A stretch of 64,000 nucleotides of DNA from Stenotrophomonas hibiscicola ATCC 19867 (GCF_000382065.1 NZ_KB907499.1:568592-632591); one strand, 5' to 3'. Counted from the stretch's first letter, positions 10,647 to 21,091 are shown. Notes: generated from the letters alone by a model not told the origin. Translations and numbers: made by a program.

Positions 10647-11369
10647 TCAGGCCAGCGCCGGCTCGCCGACACCACCGCCAATACGGGCGCGGTAGGCACG
10701 CGGCGAGAAACCGGTTTCAGCCTTGAACTTGCGGGTAAAGGCGCTCTGGTCGCTGAAACCGCAGGCCTGGCCGATGCTGGCGATGCTCTCGTCACCGTGC
10801 AGCAGGTGCATGGCCATCTGGATCCGCAGCCGGGTCAGCACCTGCTGCGGGGTCATCTGGAACACCTTGCGGAAGCTGCGCTCCAGCTTGGACAGCGAGA
10901 AGCCGGTGATGTCCAGCAGGGTCTGCATGCGCACGTTCTCGGCGTAGTGCGCGTTGAGGTGGGCCAGCGCCAGCCGCAGCTGCTCGTACTGGGTGCCGAG
11001 GCTGTCCTTCTGGCCCAGGTCGCGGGAAATGCCGATCAGGCCCTCGATGGCGCCATCGACCAGCAGCGGGCGCTTGCAGGTCAGGCACCAGCCCGGTTCG
11101 CGGTTGGCGAACAGGTGCAGCTCCATCAGGTTCTCGATCACCTCGCCGGACAGCACGCGGGCATCCTGGTCGACATAGTCCGCGCTGAGGCCGGTCGGGT
11201 AGATCTCGGCCGCCGTGCGCCCGATCACGTCCTTGCGCGCGCGCAGGCCCAGCCGTCGCAGCATGGTCTGGTTGACGTGGGTGTACCGCCCCTGGCGGTC
11301 CTTGATGAAGAACAGCACGTCCGGGATGGCGTCGAACAAGGCTTCGATGTCGGCGGGCTCGACTCGCAT
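10647..11369 (-). CDS. PAS-AraC transcriptional regulator
   Basis: This 240-aa regulator pairs an N-terminal PAS domain (residues ~5-115) with a C-terminal AraC/XylS double helix-turn-helix (residues ~135-230). The PAS part holds DVLFFIKDRQGRYTHVN, DVIGRTAAEIYP and GLIGISRDLG. The AraC part holds SLSKLERSFRKVFQMTPQQ, CGFSDQSAFTRKFKAETG and SPRAYR. The start at 11369 gives a complete PAS core. The gene is divergent from katE with a 114-base gap, so it is a candidate regulator of katE or of the adjacent permease. The ligand of the PAS domain is unknown. Confidence 0.88.
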   Translation of the reverse strand: MRVEPADIEALFDAIPDVLFFIKDRQGRYTHVNQTMLRRLGLRARKDVIGRTAAEIYPTGLSADYVDQDARVLSGEVIENLMELHLFANREPGWCLTCKRPLLVDGAIEGLIGISRDLGQKDSLGTQYEQLRLALAHLNAHYAENVRMQTLLDITGFSLSKLERSFRKVFQMTPQQVLTRLRIQMAMHLLHGDESIASIGQACGFSDQSAFTRKFKAETGFSPRAYRARIGGGVGEPALA

Positions 11370-11483
11370 GCGGCAAGCATACCCGAGCCCGCTTTTGCCC
11401 GTACGTTCACCTTTGCCGGACCGGGGTTTAACGGGCTCGGTTCCAGTGTCGTGGTTCCCTTTGACGATCCGGAGCCACCCTCC

Positions 11484-13574
11484 ATGGCCGCCAGCAAGCC
11501 GACCGGCAAGCGCGCAACCACCCCGCCCGAAAGCCACCCACGGGGCAATGGCGATGAGCTCCACCAGCAGGCCGGGGGCAGCCATCCGGTGATGACCACC
11601 GATCAGGGCATCCCGGTGGCAGACAACCAGAACTCCCTGCGACAGGGGCCTCGGGGGCCCACGCTGCTGGAGGACTTCATCCTGCGTGAAAAGATCACCC
11701 ACTTCGATCACGAACGCATTCCCGAGCGCATCGTGCATGCACGTGGCAGCGCAGCACATGGCTACTTCGAGTTGACCCGGTCACTGGCCGCCCATACCCG
11801 CGCGCGCATCCTGACCGAGGTAGGGGTGAAGACACCCGTATTCACCCGCTTCTCGACCGTGGCCGGTGGCGCAGGCTCGGTGGATACCCCGCGCGACGTG
11901 CGCGGCTTCGCGGTCAAGTTCTATACCAGGGAGGGCAACTGGGACCTGGTCGGCAACAACATTCCGGTGTTCTTCATCCAGGACGCCATGAAATTCCCGG
12001 ACCTGGTGCACGCAGTGAAGATGGAACCGGACCGTGCCTTCCCGCAGGCCGCCTCGGCCCACGACACCTTCTGGGACTTCATTTCGCTGATGCCCGAGTC
12101 GATGCACATGATCATGTGGGCAATGAGCGACCGTGCCATTCCGCGCTCGCTGCGCATGATCGAAGGCTTCGGCGTGCACAGTTTCCGCCTGCTGAACGAG
12201 GCGGGCGAGTCGACCTTCGTCAAGTTCCATTGGCGGCCAAAGCTGGGCGTCCAGTCAACGGTCTGGGACGAAGCGCTGAAGCTGCAGTCAGCCGACAATG
12301 ACTTCCATCGCCGCGACCTGTTCGAGGCCATCCAGCGCGGCGACTTTCCCGAATGGGAGCTGGCGGTGCAGTTGTTCACCGAAGAAGAAGCCGACGCATT
12401 CCCGTTCGATCACCTGGACCCGACCAAGATCATTCCCGAATCGCTGGTGCCGTTGCAGGTGATCGGGCGCATGGTGCTGGACCGCTGGCCCGACAACTTC
12501 TTCGCCGAGACCGAACAGGTGGCGTTCTGCCCGGCCAACGTGCCGCCGGGCATCGACTTCAGCAACGACCCACTGCTGCAGGGCCGCCTGTTCTCCTACC
12601 TGGACACCCAACTGCTGCGTCTTGGCGGCCCGAATTTCCACCAGATCCCGGTGAATGCCCCGAAGTGCCCATTCGCCAATCATCAGCGCGATGGCCACAT
12701 GCAGATGCACGTGCCCAAGGGCCGGGTGGCCTACGATCCCAGTTCGCTGCAGGAGGACTCACCGCGTGAGACGCCTGCGGGTTTCCGCAGCCACGCCAGC
12801 GCCGACGATGGCCGCAAGGGCCGTACCCGCGCGGAGAGTTTCGCCGACCACTACAGCCAGGCCCGCATGTTCTTCCGCAGCCTTGAAACGCCGGAGCAGG
12901 CGCACCTGGCATCGGCGCTGGTGTTCGAGTTGTCCAAGGTGGAAACGCTGAAGGTGCGGGTACGTACCGTCAGCCACCTGCGCAACATCGATGACTCACT
13001 GGCGCGGCGCGTGGCCGATGGTCTGGCCTTGCCCGCCCTGCCCGACCCGGCACCCACCGCCACCCCGGCGCGGGACATGCCTCCCGCTCCCGAGGTGCGT
13101 GTGATCGGACGCAACAAGCCTACCCTGCAGGGTCGCTGCATCGGCATTCTGTTCGACGAAGGCTCCGACGCCCGCATCATTGCCAGCCTGAGCAAGGCAG
13201 CCAGGAAAGCAGGTGCAGACGTGAAGCTGGTCGCGCCCAAAGTCGGTGGCGCCACGCTGAGCGATGGCGCGATGCAGGCGGCGGATGGGCAACTGGCAGG
13301 CACGCCATCGGCTGTGTTCGATGCGGTGGCCGTGGTGCTGAGCGCAGAGGCATCAAAGGCGTTGTCGAAAGAGAGCGCCGCGCTGGAGTTCGTCAGCCAG
13401 GCGTGGGCACACCTGAAGGCCATCGCCAGCGACGCGGGAGGCCAAGCGCTGCTGAAGGCGGCGCGGGTCGGCAACGATGCCGGCATCGTCGAAGCGGAAG
13501 ACGCCAAGGCATTCCTGGCGGCGGCCGCCACCCGCCAGTGGGCGCGTGAGCCCAAGCTGCGCCTGCTGGCCTGA
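11484..13574 (+). CDS. katE: Large-subunit monofunctional catalase (HPII type)
   Basis: This 696-aa clade-II catalase dismutates hydrogen peroxide in the cytoplasm. The catalytic His is H85 in [12 protein letters not shown]; the distal Asn is N159 in [12 protein letters not shown]; the haem-ligand Tyr lies in RLFSYLDTQ. The C-terminal ~150 residues form the flavodoxin/DJ-1-like domain typical of large-subunit catalases ([20 protein letters not shown] onward). Length is slightly below E. coli HPII. The ATG at 11484 is preceded by GGAG (11471-11474). It is followed 22 bases later by a Lys/Ala-rich protein gene, probably in the same operon, and is divergent from a PAS-AraC regulator. Confidence 0.96.
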   Translation: MAASKPTGKRATTPPESHPRGNGDELHQQAGGSHPVMTTDQGIPVADNQNSLRQGPRGPTLLEDFILREKITHFDHERIPERIVHARGSAAHGYFELTRSLAAHTRARILTEVGVKTPVFTRFSTVAGGAGSVDTPRDVRGFAVKFYTREGNWDLVGNNIPVFFIQDAMKFPDLVHAVKMEPDRAFPQAASAHDTFWDFISLMPESMHMIMWAMSDRAIPRSLRMIEGFGVHSFRLLNEAGESTFVKFHWRPKLGVQSTVWDEALKLQSADNDFHRRDLFEAIQRGDFPEWELAVQLFTEEEADAFPFDHLDPTKIIPESLVPLQVIGRMVLDRWPDNFFAETEQVAFCPANVPPGIDFSNDPLLQGRLFSYLDTQLLRLGGPNFHQIPVNAPKCPFANHQRDGHMQMHVPKGRVAYDPSSLQEDSPRETPAGFRSHASADDGRKGRTRAESFADHYSQARMFFRSLETPEQAHLASALVFELSKVETLKVRVRTVSHLRNIDDSLARRVADGLALPALPDPAPTATPARDMPPAPEVRVIGRNKPTLQGRCIGILFDEGSDARIIASLSKAARKAGADVKLVAPKVGGATLSDGAMQAADGQLAGTPSAVFDAVAVVLSAEASKALSKESAALEFVSQAWAHLKAIASDAGGQALLKAARVGNDAGIVEAEDAKAFLAAAATRQWAREPKLRLLA

Positions 13575-13596
13575 CCACAACGACAGGAGAATAGTC

Positions 13597-14070
13597 ATGC
13601 CCCGTGGTGACAAATCCGCATATACCGAAAAGCAGAAGCGCCAGGCCGAGCACATCGAGGAAAGCGAACGTGATCGCGGCGCGAGTGAAGGCACCGCCGA
13701 GCGCATTGCCTGGGCCACCGTGAACAAGCAGGACGGCGGCGGCAAGCGTAACGGCAGTGCACGCAAAACTACAAAGAAGGCGACCCGCAAGAAGACCGCC
13801 AAGACGTCGACAACCAGGAAGACGGCAGCGAAGAAGGCGCCGGCGAAGAAAGCGGTGGCAAAGAAGGCGGTGGCAAAGAAGGCACCGGCTCGCACGACCG
13901 CGACAAAGAAGGCCGCAAAGAAGACAGCGAAGAAGGCTGCGGCAAAGAAGGGGAGTACGGCCGCCTCGCGGAGCGCCGCCGCGAAGAAGGCAGCCAAGAC
14001 GCGGGCCGCGAAGAAGTCCGTGCGCAAAGTGGCGGCGAAGAAAGCTGCGCGTACGCGTGCGCGCGGCTGA
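13597..14070 (+). CDS. Histone H1-like Lys/Ala-rich protein
   Basis: This 157-aa protein has a short folded-looking N-terminus (MPRGDKSAYTEKQKRQAEHI ... GTAERIAWATVNKQDGGGKR, residues 1-50). A ~100-residue tail follows, made of repeated K-K-A/T-A-K units (AKKAPAKKAVAKKAVAKKAP), like eukaryotic H1 tails and bacterial H1-like DNA-binding proteins. The N-terminal part is common in bacterial proteins annotated as plasmid-stabilisation or conserved hypothetical. A strong AGGAG lies 7 bases before the ATG. It follows katE by 22 bases, suggesting co-expression in stress or stationary phase and a DNA-protection role; that role is inference. It ends just before a bidirectional terminator. Confidence 0.85.
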   Translation: MPRGDKSAYTEKQKRQAEHIEESERDRGASEGTAERIAWATVNKQDGGGKRNGSARKTTKKATRKKTAKTSTTRKTAAKKAPAKKAVAKKAVAKKAPARTTATKKAAKKTAKKAAAKKGSTAASRSAAAKKAAKTRAAKKSVRKVAAKKAARTRARG

Positions 14071-14168
14071 TGCTTCGGTCAGAAGGGGAGTGTCCTCATC
14101 CATGCCGCAACTTCGGCTGCGTCAGCATCAGCACGGGCCTGCAGCAGTAGATGGGGCCCTTCCAGCGA

Positions 14169-14195
14169 AATACGGCCGCTCAAGGCGGCCGTATT
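14169..14195. terminator. Bidirectional terminator between convergent genes
   Basis: A perfect 10-base stem AATACGGCCG/CGGCCGTATT (14169-14178 and 14186-14195) has a 7-base loop. A/T-rich ends flank it on both strands, and it lies between the stops of the katE-operon gene and the chemotaxis-receptor gene. Confidence 0.8.
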
Positions 14196-14219
14196 CCTGT
14201 CGCTGCAGTGGCAGCCCGC

Positions 14220-16343
14220 TCAGGCTGCGCGACGGGGCGCAGCGGAGACCGCCGCGCCTTCCATCTTGAATACCGCCATCGACGTGGTCAGTGCATGCGC
14301 CTGTTCCTCCAGCGCGCGGCTGGCGGCAGTGGCTTCTTCCACCAGCGCAGCGTTCTGCTGGGTCACCTGGTCCATCTGCACCACCACTTGGTTGACCTGC
14401 TCGATGCCGGCGGCCTGTTCCTTGCTGGCCGCTGCGATGTCGCTCATCAGCTGCGTGGTGCGCGAGCTGGCCTGGGCCACGCGGGCGATCGCGGCTTCCG
14501 ATTCAACAGTGACGGCCAGGCCACTCTTCACCTTTGCAGCGGCGTCTTCGATCAGCTCCTTGATTTCCTTGGCGGCGACACCGGCACGCTGCGCGAGCGT
14601 ACGCACCTCGCTGGCGACCACCGCAAAGCCACGCCCCTGCTCGCCCGCGCGCGCGGCTTCCACTGCAGCATTCAGCGCCAGGATGTTGGTCTGGAACGCG
14701 ATGCCGTCGATCACCGTGGAGATTTCCGAGATGCGTGCCGAGGACTGATCAATCTCGCCCATCACCGATGCCATCTGTGCCATCGCCTGCTCGGTCTCGC
14801 GCACGGCGGCGCCGGCAGCGTGCGCTTCGCTGTCGGCCTGACGCGCCAGTTCGGCGTTCTGGCGTACGGTGGAGGTCAGCTCCTCCATCGACGCGGCCGC
14901 TTCTTCCAGATTGGCCGCCTGCTGCTCGGTTCGGCGCGACAGGTCGTTGTTGCCAGCGGCCAGTTCCTGCGCCGCGTTGTTGATGCTGTCGGCAGCCACC
15001 TGGATGCCGCGGACGATGCCGGTCAGCTGCGCGGTGGTGGTGTTGGCATCGTCGCGCATGCGCGCGAACACGCCTTCGTACTCGCCCTCCATGCGTGCGG
15101 TCAGGTCGCCATGCGAGATCGCGCGCAGCACGTCGGAAACATCGGCGATGCTGGCCTGCGAACTGGCCATCATGCCGTTGAGGTGCTCGACCATCGTCTT
15201 GAACTGGTACTGGAAGGCCCCGGCATCGCCACGCATGCTGAAATCGCCGGCGCGTGCGGCACGGGCCAGTTCATCGATCTGCGCGTTGATCGCCATCAGG
15301 CTCTGCTTCACCGCGGCCAGGGTGCGGGTCAACGTGCCCTTTTCGCCCGGGTAGTCCGGCAGGTCGCGGCTGAGGTCACCGATGGCGTAACGCTGCATTA
15401 CTTCAGCCATCAGCAGTTCCACCTGCACGTGCGATTCGACCAGGCTGTTGGTGGCCTGCACCATGCGGCCGAAATCGCCGGGGAACGCACTGGCGTCCAT
15501 GCGATAGCGGATTGCGCCGGCCTCGTGCTGTTCCGCCATCTGCAACTGCGCGCCGATCGCCGCCTGCACACTCTGGCGCACGCTGGCCATCGCCTCACCC
15601 AGCTGGGTCAGCTCGTCGCGGCCACCGAGGCGGAACTCCTGGTCCAGCTGCCCCTTGGACAGGCGCTCGGCCAGGTTCACCGCGCGCGCCAGCGGACCGG
15701 TCAGGCTGCGGCCGATCATCACCGAGGCGCCGATGCCAGCAAGCAGCGCAACGCCGCCCAGCACCAGCAACTGCAGCAGGCTGCGCTCGCCCAGGCGGAT
15801 CGCCTCCGCGGCAGCCTCACGGCTTTCCTTCTCCTCGAAGTCCACGCCATCGGACAGCGCCTTGTTCCAGCCGTTGGCGGCGTCCTGCACCGGGCCCAGG
15901 GTCAGCGCCACGGCACCGGGATAATCGCCCTGCTCCATCAGTTCGCTGGTCTGCTTGTTGAGCGGGCGAGCAACGGCTCGCTTGGCGGCGATGGTTTCAG
16001 CGATGGCCTTGCCTTCGGCGTCACTGGGCAGCGCCTGGTAGGCGCTCCAGCTGGCCTCGTAGCGCTTGACGAGATCAGCAATGCGCTTCTCGTCGCTGGT
16101 GCGATGATCACCCTGGCGGATCAGCATCTCGCGGCGCACCACCATCATCTGGTTGTTGGCATCAAGCATCTGCGACAACAGGCGCACCTTGGCCACGCTG
16201 ACGTCGACCACCTGCTGCATCGCGCGCTTCTGCACGACACTGGCAGTGGCGCCGGTGGCCACCACGGCGGCAACCAGCAGCAGCAACAGGCCAAAGCCCA
16301 GCCCAAGACGCCAGGCAACCCTGACGTTCCTCAAGTAGTTCAT
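14220..16343 (-). CDS. Methyl-accepting chemotaxis protein
   Basis: This 707-aa inner-membrane chemoreceptor has TM1 at about residues 12-31 ([18 protein letters not shown]) and a periplasmic four-helix-type sensor to about residue 185. TM2 ([20 protein letters not shown]) and HAMP follow, then a long cytoplasmic signalling coiled coil. The conserved hairpin tip is [20 protein letters not shown] followed by [18 protein letters not shown]. Two extra HAMP-like repeats are visible ([15 protein letters not shown] and [13 protein letters not shown]). The start at 16343 ([13 protein letters not shown]) sits ~30 bases after a FliA-type promoter, which supports membership of the flagellar/chemotaxis regulon. 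The C-terminus (SAAPRRAA) lacks a clear CheR-tethering pentapeptide. Ligand unknown. Confidence 0.95.
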   Translation of the reverse strand: MNYLRNVRVAWRLGLGFGLLLLLVAAVVATGATASVVQKRAMQQVVDVSVAKVRLLSQMLDANNQMMVVRREMLIRQGDHRTSDEKRIADLVKRYEASWSAYQALPSDAEGKAIAETIAAKRAVARPLNKQTSELMEQGDYPGAVALTLGPVQDAANGWNKALSDGVDFEEKESREAAAEAIRLGERSLLQLLVLGGVALLAGIGASVMIGRSLTGPLARAVNLAERLSKGQLDQEFRLGGRDELTQLGEAMASVRQSVQAAIGAQLQMAEQHEAGAIRYRMDASAFPGDFGRMVQATNSLVESHVQVELLMAEVMQRYAIGDLSRDLPDYPGEKGTLTRTLAAVKQSLMAINAQIDELARAARAGDFSMRGDAGAFQYQFKTMVEHLNGMMASSQASIADVSDVLRAISHGDLTARMEGEYEGVFARMRDDANTTTAQLTGIVRGIQVAADSINNAAQELAAGNNDLSRRTEQQAANLEEAAASMEELTSTVRQNAELARQADSEAHAAGAAVRETEQAMAQMASVMGEIDQSSARISEISTVIDGIAFQTNILALNAAVEAARAGEQGRGFAVVASEVRTLAQRAGVAAKEIKELIEDAAAKVKSGLAVTVESEAAIARVAQASSRTTQLMSDIAAASKEQAAGIEQVNQVVVQMDQVTQQNAALVEEATAASRALEEQAHALTTSMAVFKMEGAAVSAAPRRAA

Positions 16344-16372
16344 GGGGGTATCCAAAACGGGGGGATGCGCCC

Positions 16373-16400
16373 TTATCGGCGGCACGGCAGGCAATCTTGA
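16373..16400 (-). promoter_or_regulatory. FliA (sigma-28) promoter of the chemoreceptor gene
   Basis: Read on the minus strand, TCAAGATT (16400-16393), 12 bases, then GCCGATAA (16380-16373) match the flagellar sigma consensus (TCAAG/TAAAGTTT ... GCCGATAA). The -10 is perfect and the spacing near-canonical. It ends 30 bases before the start codon, giving a leader of about 20 bases. Confidence 0.8.
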
Positions 16401-16577
16401 TCGCCATCCACCAATGGCGTCGGCCACTGTTCACCTTGGTGAGTCGCCGTCCCAGTGGCACCTGCCGGTGCAAACCGGCCGCAATGACATGCCTGCTCAT
16501 GCGGGCATCAGATCCCTTTCACGGTGGCTCGGCGCCGTCTGCGGGCAAGGTGGTGGCGTTCCCTGCTGGAGTCCCCG

Positions 16578-17540
16578 ATGCCGTTACCCATGCCCCGATC
16601 CGCCCTGCTCGCTCTCTCGCTGCTGGCATCACCTGCCTTCGCGCAGGCGCCGCCGCCTGGCCTGCCTGCCCCCATTGCCGAGAAGGCAGGACCGGACACC
16701 GCACCCCGCTCTGTCCTGCACGCCCAGGTGCTGCTGGATCGCGCGAATTTTTCCCCCGGCCAGATCGATGGCGAAGTGGGCAGCAACCAGCGGCGCGCGG
16801 TGTCGGGCTTCCAGGCGGCGCATGGGCTGAGCGTAACGGGTGAACTGGATGACGCTACCTGGAAGGCCCTGCAGGCCGACACGATCACGCCGCTGGCAAG
16901 CTACACGCTCACGGCTGAAGATGTTGCCGGCCCGTTCCAGGCCATACCGAAAGGGCCCGCCGCACAGGCCAAGCTGAAGTCGCTGGGCTTCAGCAGCGTC
17001 GAAGAAGGCCTGGGCGAGCGCTTCCACGCCTCCCCTGAGCTGCTGAAGGCACTCAATCCCGGCGTCGATCTGGCCAAGGCCGGCAGCCGCATCCAGGTGC
17101 CCAACATCGGAACGGGGGACTTGCCGAAGGCGGCGAAGATCGTGGTCGACAAGTCCGACTCCACACTTCAATTGCTGGATGCGCAGGGCAAAGTGATCGC
17201 ACAGGTGCCTGTCTCATCCGGCAGCCAGCACGATCCGCTGCCGATCGGCGAATGGAAGATTCTCGGCGTGTATCGCGACCCGCCGTTCCACTACAACCCG
17301 AAGCTGTTCTGGGATGCGCGCAAGGGCGAAAAGAAGGCGACGCTGCCGCCGGGCCCGAACAATCCGGTCGGGCGGGTCTGGATCGACCTGTCCAAGCCGC
17401 ACTACGGCCTGCATGGCACACCCGAACCCGGCCACGTCGGCAAGACAGAATCGCATGGCTGCGTGCGCATGACCAACTGGGATGCGCTGCGTGTGGCCGA
17501 TGCGGTGGATACCTCGGTACCCGTGGTGATGCAGGAGTGA
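16578..17540 (+). CDS. L,D-transpeptidase with peptidoglycan-binding domain
   Basis: This 320-aa periplasmic YkuD-family enzyme is expected to form 3-3 peptidoglycan cross-links or attach proteins to the wall. It has a signal peptide (SALLALSLLASPAFAQA) and a PG_binding_1-like domain (residues ~45-95: LLDRANFSPGQIDGEVGSNQ ... GELDDATWKAL). A central LysM-like stretch follows (ERFHASPELLKALNPGVD, RIQVPNI), then the YkuD catalytic domain from ~residue 190. The catalytic motif is H-G-T-P ... SHGCVRMTNWDA with nucleophile C295. Starts at 16578 or 16590 both keep the signal peptide. It lies 4 bases upstream of an M23 peptidase, almost certainly co-transcribed and translationally coupled. Confidence 0.93.
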   Translation: MPLPMPRSALLALSLLASPAFAQAPPPGLPAPIAEKAGPDTAPRSVLHAQVLLDRANFSPGQIDGEVGSNQRRAVSGFQAAHGLSVTGELDDATWKALQADTITPLASYTLTAEDVAGPFQAIPKGPAAQAKLKSLGFSSVEEGLGERFHASPELLKALNPGVDLAKAGSRIQVPNIGTGDLPKAAKIVVDKSDSTLQLLDAQGKVIAQVPVSSGSQHDPLPIGEWKILGVYRDPPFHYNPKLFWDARKGEKKATLPPGPNNPVGRVWIDLSKPHYGLHGTPEPGHVGKTESHGCVRMTNWDALRVADAVDTSVPVVMQE

Positions 17541-17544
17541 GCCG

Positions 17545-18201
17545 ATGCGTCTTTCGCAGCTGATCGTGCTGGGCGTTCTGCTGGGGCTGAGTGCAGGCTG
17601 GTGGCTGCACCACGATGCGGGTGAGCCGGCGGCGGTTTCCCCGCCCGCAGTGCAACCTGCGGTGGCTGCGGTTGCAACGCCGCGCGTAGGCGCTCCGGCT
17701 CCCACGGCCGTGTCGCCGTCCAGCGCCACCAATGCGCCAACCGGCCTGCTGCTGCCGGTGCAGGGCATCCAGGCGTCGCAGCTGCACGACACCTTCACCG
17801 ATGCGCGCAGCGAGGGCCGGGTGCACGATGCCATCGACATCATGGCCGATGCGGGTACTCCGGTACTCGCGGTGGCCGACGGCACGGTGGAGAAGCTGTT
17901 CGACAGCAAGCGCGGTGGGCTGACCATCTACCAGTTCGAGCCCAGCGGACGCTGGTGCTACTACTACGCGCACCTGCAGCGCTATGCCGATGGCCTGAGC
18001 GAAAAGCAGGTGATCAAACGCGGGGATGTGATTGGTTATGTGGGCAGCACCGGAAATGCCAGCGCGGAGGCCCCGCACCTGCATTTCGAAGTACACGTAC
18101 TGGGGCCGGAGAAGCAGTGGTGGAAGGGGGAATCGATCAATCCGTATCCGCTGCTGAAATCGGCTGCTTCGACGCCCGGCGCTGCCAGCGCCGCAAGGTG
18201 A
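17545..18201 (+). CDS. M23 (LytM-type) peptidoglycan endopeptidase
   Basis: This 218-aa membrane-anchored or secreted LytM-domain protein has an N-terminal hydrophobic segment (LIVLGVLLGLSAGWWLHH) with no clear cleavage site, suggesting a signal anchor. A Pro/Ala-rich linker runs to residue ~65, then the M23 domain. Zinc ligands H94 and D98 (HDAID) and H180 (with H178, in HLHFEVH) are present, so it should be an active metallopeptidase rather than a degenerate LytM regulator. It starts 4 bases after the L,D-transpeptidase stop. A cutter paired with a 3-3 cross-linker suggests coordinated wall remodelling (inference). A terminator follows at 18321. Confidence 0.92.
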   Translation: MRLSQLIVLGVLLGLSAGWWLHHDAGEPAAVSPPAVQPAVAAVATPRVGAPAPTAVSPSSATNAPTGLLLPVQGIQASQLHDTFTDARSEGRVHDAIDIMADAGTPVLAVADGTVEKLFDSKRGGLTIYQFEPSGRWCYYYAHLQRYADGLSEKQVIKRGDVIGYVGSTGNASAEAPHLHFEVHVLGPEKQWWKGESINPYPLLKSAASTPGAASAAR

Positions 18202-18307
18202 ACGTGAACACCGCCAAGGCAGCCCCTGGAACCAGCACGAACAGAACCGTCTCGCCTTTCACGCTGACATGCTGGTCATCGCGTCGCTTCCCCGCTGGCC
18301 TGCCCAC
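18137..18307 (-). CDS. Possible small single-pass membrane protein
   Basis: A 56-codon frame starting GTG at 18307, or 41 aa from the GTG at 18262, reads VKGETVLFVLVPGAALAVFT, then FTLRRWQRRASKQP. This is one hydrophobic segment followed by an Arg/Lys-rich cytoplasmic flank (positive-inside rule). It overlaps the last 65 bases of the M23 gene on the other strand. No convincing Shine-Dalgarno precedes either start, and the terminator at 18321 sits just upstream. The composition is protein-like but it could be chance. Confidence 0.3.
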   Translation of the reverse strand: MGRPAGKRRDDQHVSVKGETVLFVLVPGAALAVFTFTLRRWQRRASKQPISAADTD

Positions 18308-18320
18308 ACGGTAATGAAGA

Positions 18321-18345
18321 AGCCCCGCTTTCGCGGGGCTTTTTC
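18321..18345. terminator. Intrinsic terminator of the cell-wall gene pair
   Basis: Stem AGCCCCGC/GCGGGGCT (18321-18328 and 18333-18340, loop TTTC) is followed by TTTTC on the plus strand. The minus strand is also A/T-flanked, so it may also end the convergent purA transcript. Confidence 0.9.
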
Positions 18346-18388
18346 TTTCAGCGACGCCGGGCGTGGCCCGGCGCTACCAGTCACGCCC

Positions 18389-19888
<1,500 letters not shown>

Positions 19889-19916
19889 TCACCGGCCGGT
19901 CAGCCGCCCCGCCCGG

Positions 19917-19970
19917 TCGTGCCGGCCGTTGGCCGGCAATCCCGGGTTGCCGGCCAGCGGCCGGCACTAC
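19917..19970. repeat. SMAG dimer (GCCGGCCGCTGGCCGGC type, one degenerate head)
   Basis: Two GCCGGCC(GTT/AGC)GGCCGGC palindromes are arranged as an inverted pair, closed by CTAC at 19967-19970. The left head reads GTCG instead of GTAG. It ends 4 bases before the DUF2065 stop codon. Confidence 0.8.
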
Positions 19971-19974
19971 CCTC

Positions 19975-20160
19975 TCAATGCCGCACCCACCACAGCAGGC
20001 TCAGGCCGGCCAGCAGCACCAGCCCGCCGAAGCTGCGCAGGGCCGGGCTGGGCAGGTCCAGCAGGCGTTCGGCCATGCGCTTCCAGGCGAACGGGGCGAC
20101 GAACAGGAACAGGCCTTCCAGCACCGCGACCAGGCAGACGGCGGCAAACAGATCTTTCAT
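19975..20160 (-). CDS. DUF2065 small membrane protein (YjeT-like)
   Basis: This 61-aa inner-membrane protein has two hydrophobic helices (LFAAVCLVAVLEGLFLFVAP and FGGLVLLAGLSLLWWV) with a basic loop WKRMAERL between them. The size and the MKDL...LEGL pattern fit DUF2065 (YjeT), which is commonly encoded next to hflKC. The start at 20160 is preceded by GGAG. Function is unknown; the conserved neighbourhood suggests a link to the HflKC membrane complex (inference). A strong stem-loop at 20179-20209 separates it from hflC. Confidence 0.9.
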   Translation of the reverse strand: MKDLFAAVCLVAVLEGLFLFVAPFAWKRMAERLLDLPSPALRSFGGLVLLAGLSLLWWVRH

Positions 20161-20178
20161 CGGGAACTCCGGAAAAGG

Positions 20179-20209
20179 CACGGGGCCCGGCGTCTGGCCG
20201 GGCCCCGTG
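20179..20209 (-). terminator. Stem-loop between hflC and the DUF2065 gene
   Basis: A perfect 13-base stem CACGGGGCCCGGC/GCCGGGCCCCGTG (20179-20191 and 20197-20209) is followed on the minus strand by CCTTTTCC. It looks like an intrinsic terminator lying inside the gene cluster, 9 bases before the Shine-Dalgarno of the DUF2065 gene, so it may lower downstream expression. Confidence 0.75.
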
Positions 20210-20227
20210 GGGTACTGCCCTGCGACC

Positions 20228-21091
20228 TCAGCGGTCGTTCTTCAGGTACTGCAGGAACGGGTCGTTCTTGTCGAGCACGATCACGCCATTGCCGTCGGTC
20301 ATGGAGCCACGGTAGGCCTCCAGGCTGCGGTAGAAGGCGTAGAACGACGGATCAGCCGAGCCGGCCTTGCCGTAGATGCGGGCCGCCTCGGCATCGCCTT
20401 CACCGCGCAGGCGCTGTGCATCACGCTCGGCCTCGGCGATCAGCACGGTGCTGTCGCGGTCGGCCTGGGCACGGATGGTCAGCGACTGCTCCTCGCCCTC
20501 TGCACGCAGCTTGGCCGCTTCCTGCTTGCGCTGGGCGCGCATGCGCTCGTACACGTCGTTGATCACCTGGCTGTCGGTCGGCAGGTCCACCTGCTTGATG
20601 CGCAGGTCGATCATCTGCATGCCCAGGCCAGCCACCGCTTCGTTGATGCCCTTCAGCTGCTCGGCGATCAGCTCGCTGCGGTCGCCGGACACCAGCTGCT
20701 GCAGGGTGCGCGAGTTGATCTGGTTGCGCAGCGAGTCGGTGATGATCGGCGCCAGGCGGGCGTTGGCCACACGCGGGTCGCCGCCGGTGGCACGGAAGTA
20801 GTCACCCACGTTGGAGATGTAGCCGATGGCGAAGAAGTCGACGCTGACGTCCTTCTGCTCGGCGGTGAAGTAGCGCGCCGGCGCAGTGTCGAGCACCTGG
20901 AAGCGGCGGTCGAAGACCTTCACCGTTTCCACCACCGGCACCTTGAAGTGCAGGCCCGGCTTGATGTCCGAACGCACCACCTTGCCCAGGTTCAGCACCA
21001 TGGCGGTCTGGTCCTCACGGACCACGTACACCGAGCCGAGCAGGCCCAGCACCACCGCCACGATCACGGCGATCCAGATAGGACTCTTCAT
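20228..21091 (-). CDS. hflC: HflC, SPFH-domain modulator of FtsH
   Basis: This 287-aa protein is anchored in the inner membrane by an N-terminal TM helix (IWIAVIVAVVLGLLGSVYVV) and exposes its SPFH/band-7 domain to the periplasm. With HflK it forms the large ring that encloses and modulates the FtsH protease. Features: REDQTAMVLNLGKVV after the TM; a long Ala/Glu/Arg-rich coiled coil (ERMRAQRKQEAAKLRAEGEE), and the C-terminal YGKAGSADPSFYAFYRSLEA. Its start overlaps the hflK stop by 4 bases (ATGA), a sign of translational coupling. Confidence 0.97.
   Translation of the reverse strand: MKSPIWIAVIVAVVLGLLGSVYVVREDQTAMVLNLGKVVRSDIKPGLHFKVPVVETVKVFDRRFQVLDTAPARYFTAEQKDVSVDFFAIGYISNVGDYFRATGGDPRVANARLAPIITDSLRNQINSRTLQQLVSGDRSELIAEQLKGINEAVAGLGMQMIDLRIKQVDLPTDSQVINDVYERMRAQRKQEAAKLRAEGEEQSLTIRAQADRDSTVLIAEAERDAQRLRGEGDAEAARIYGKAGSADPSFYAFYRSLEAYRGSMTDGNGVIVLDKNDPFLQYLKNDR

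Noticed and set aside
14151..16400. Long plus-strand open frame opposite the chemoreceptor gene
   Set aside because: Composition is His/Leu/Arg-rich noise typical of antisense frames in GC-rich genes; the minus-strand gene has full MCP motifs and a matching promoter.
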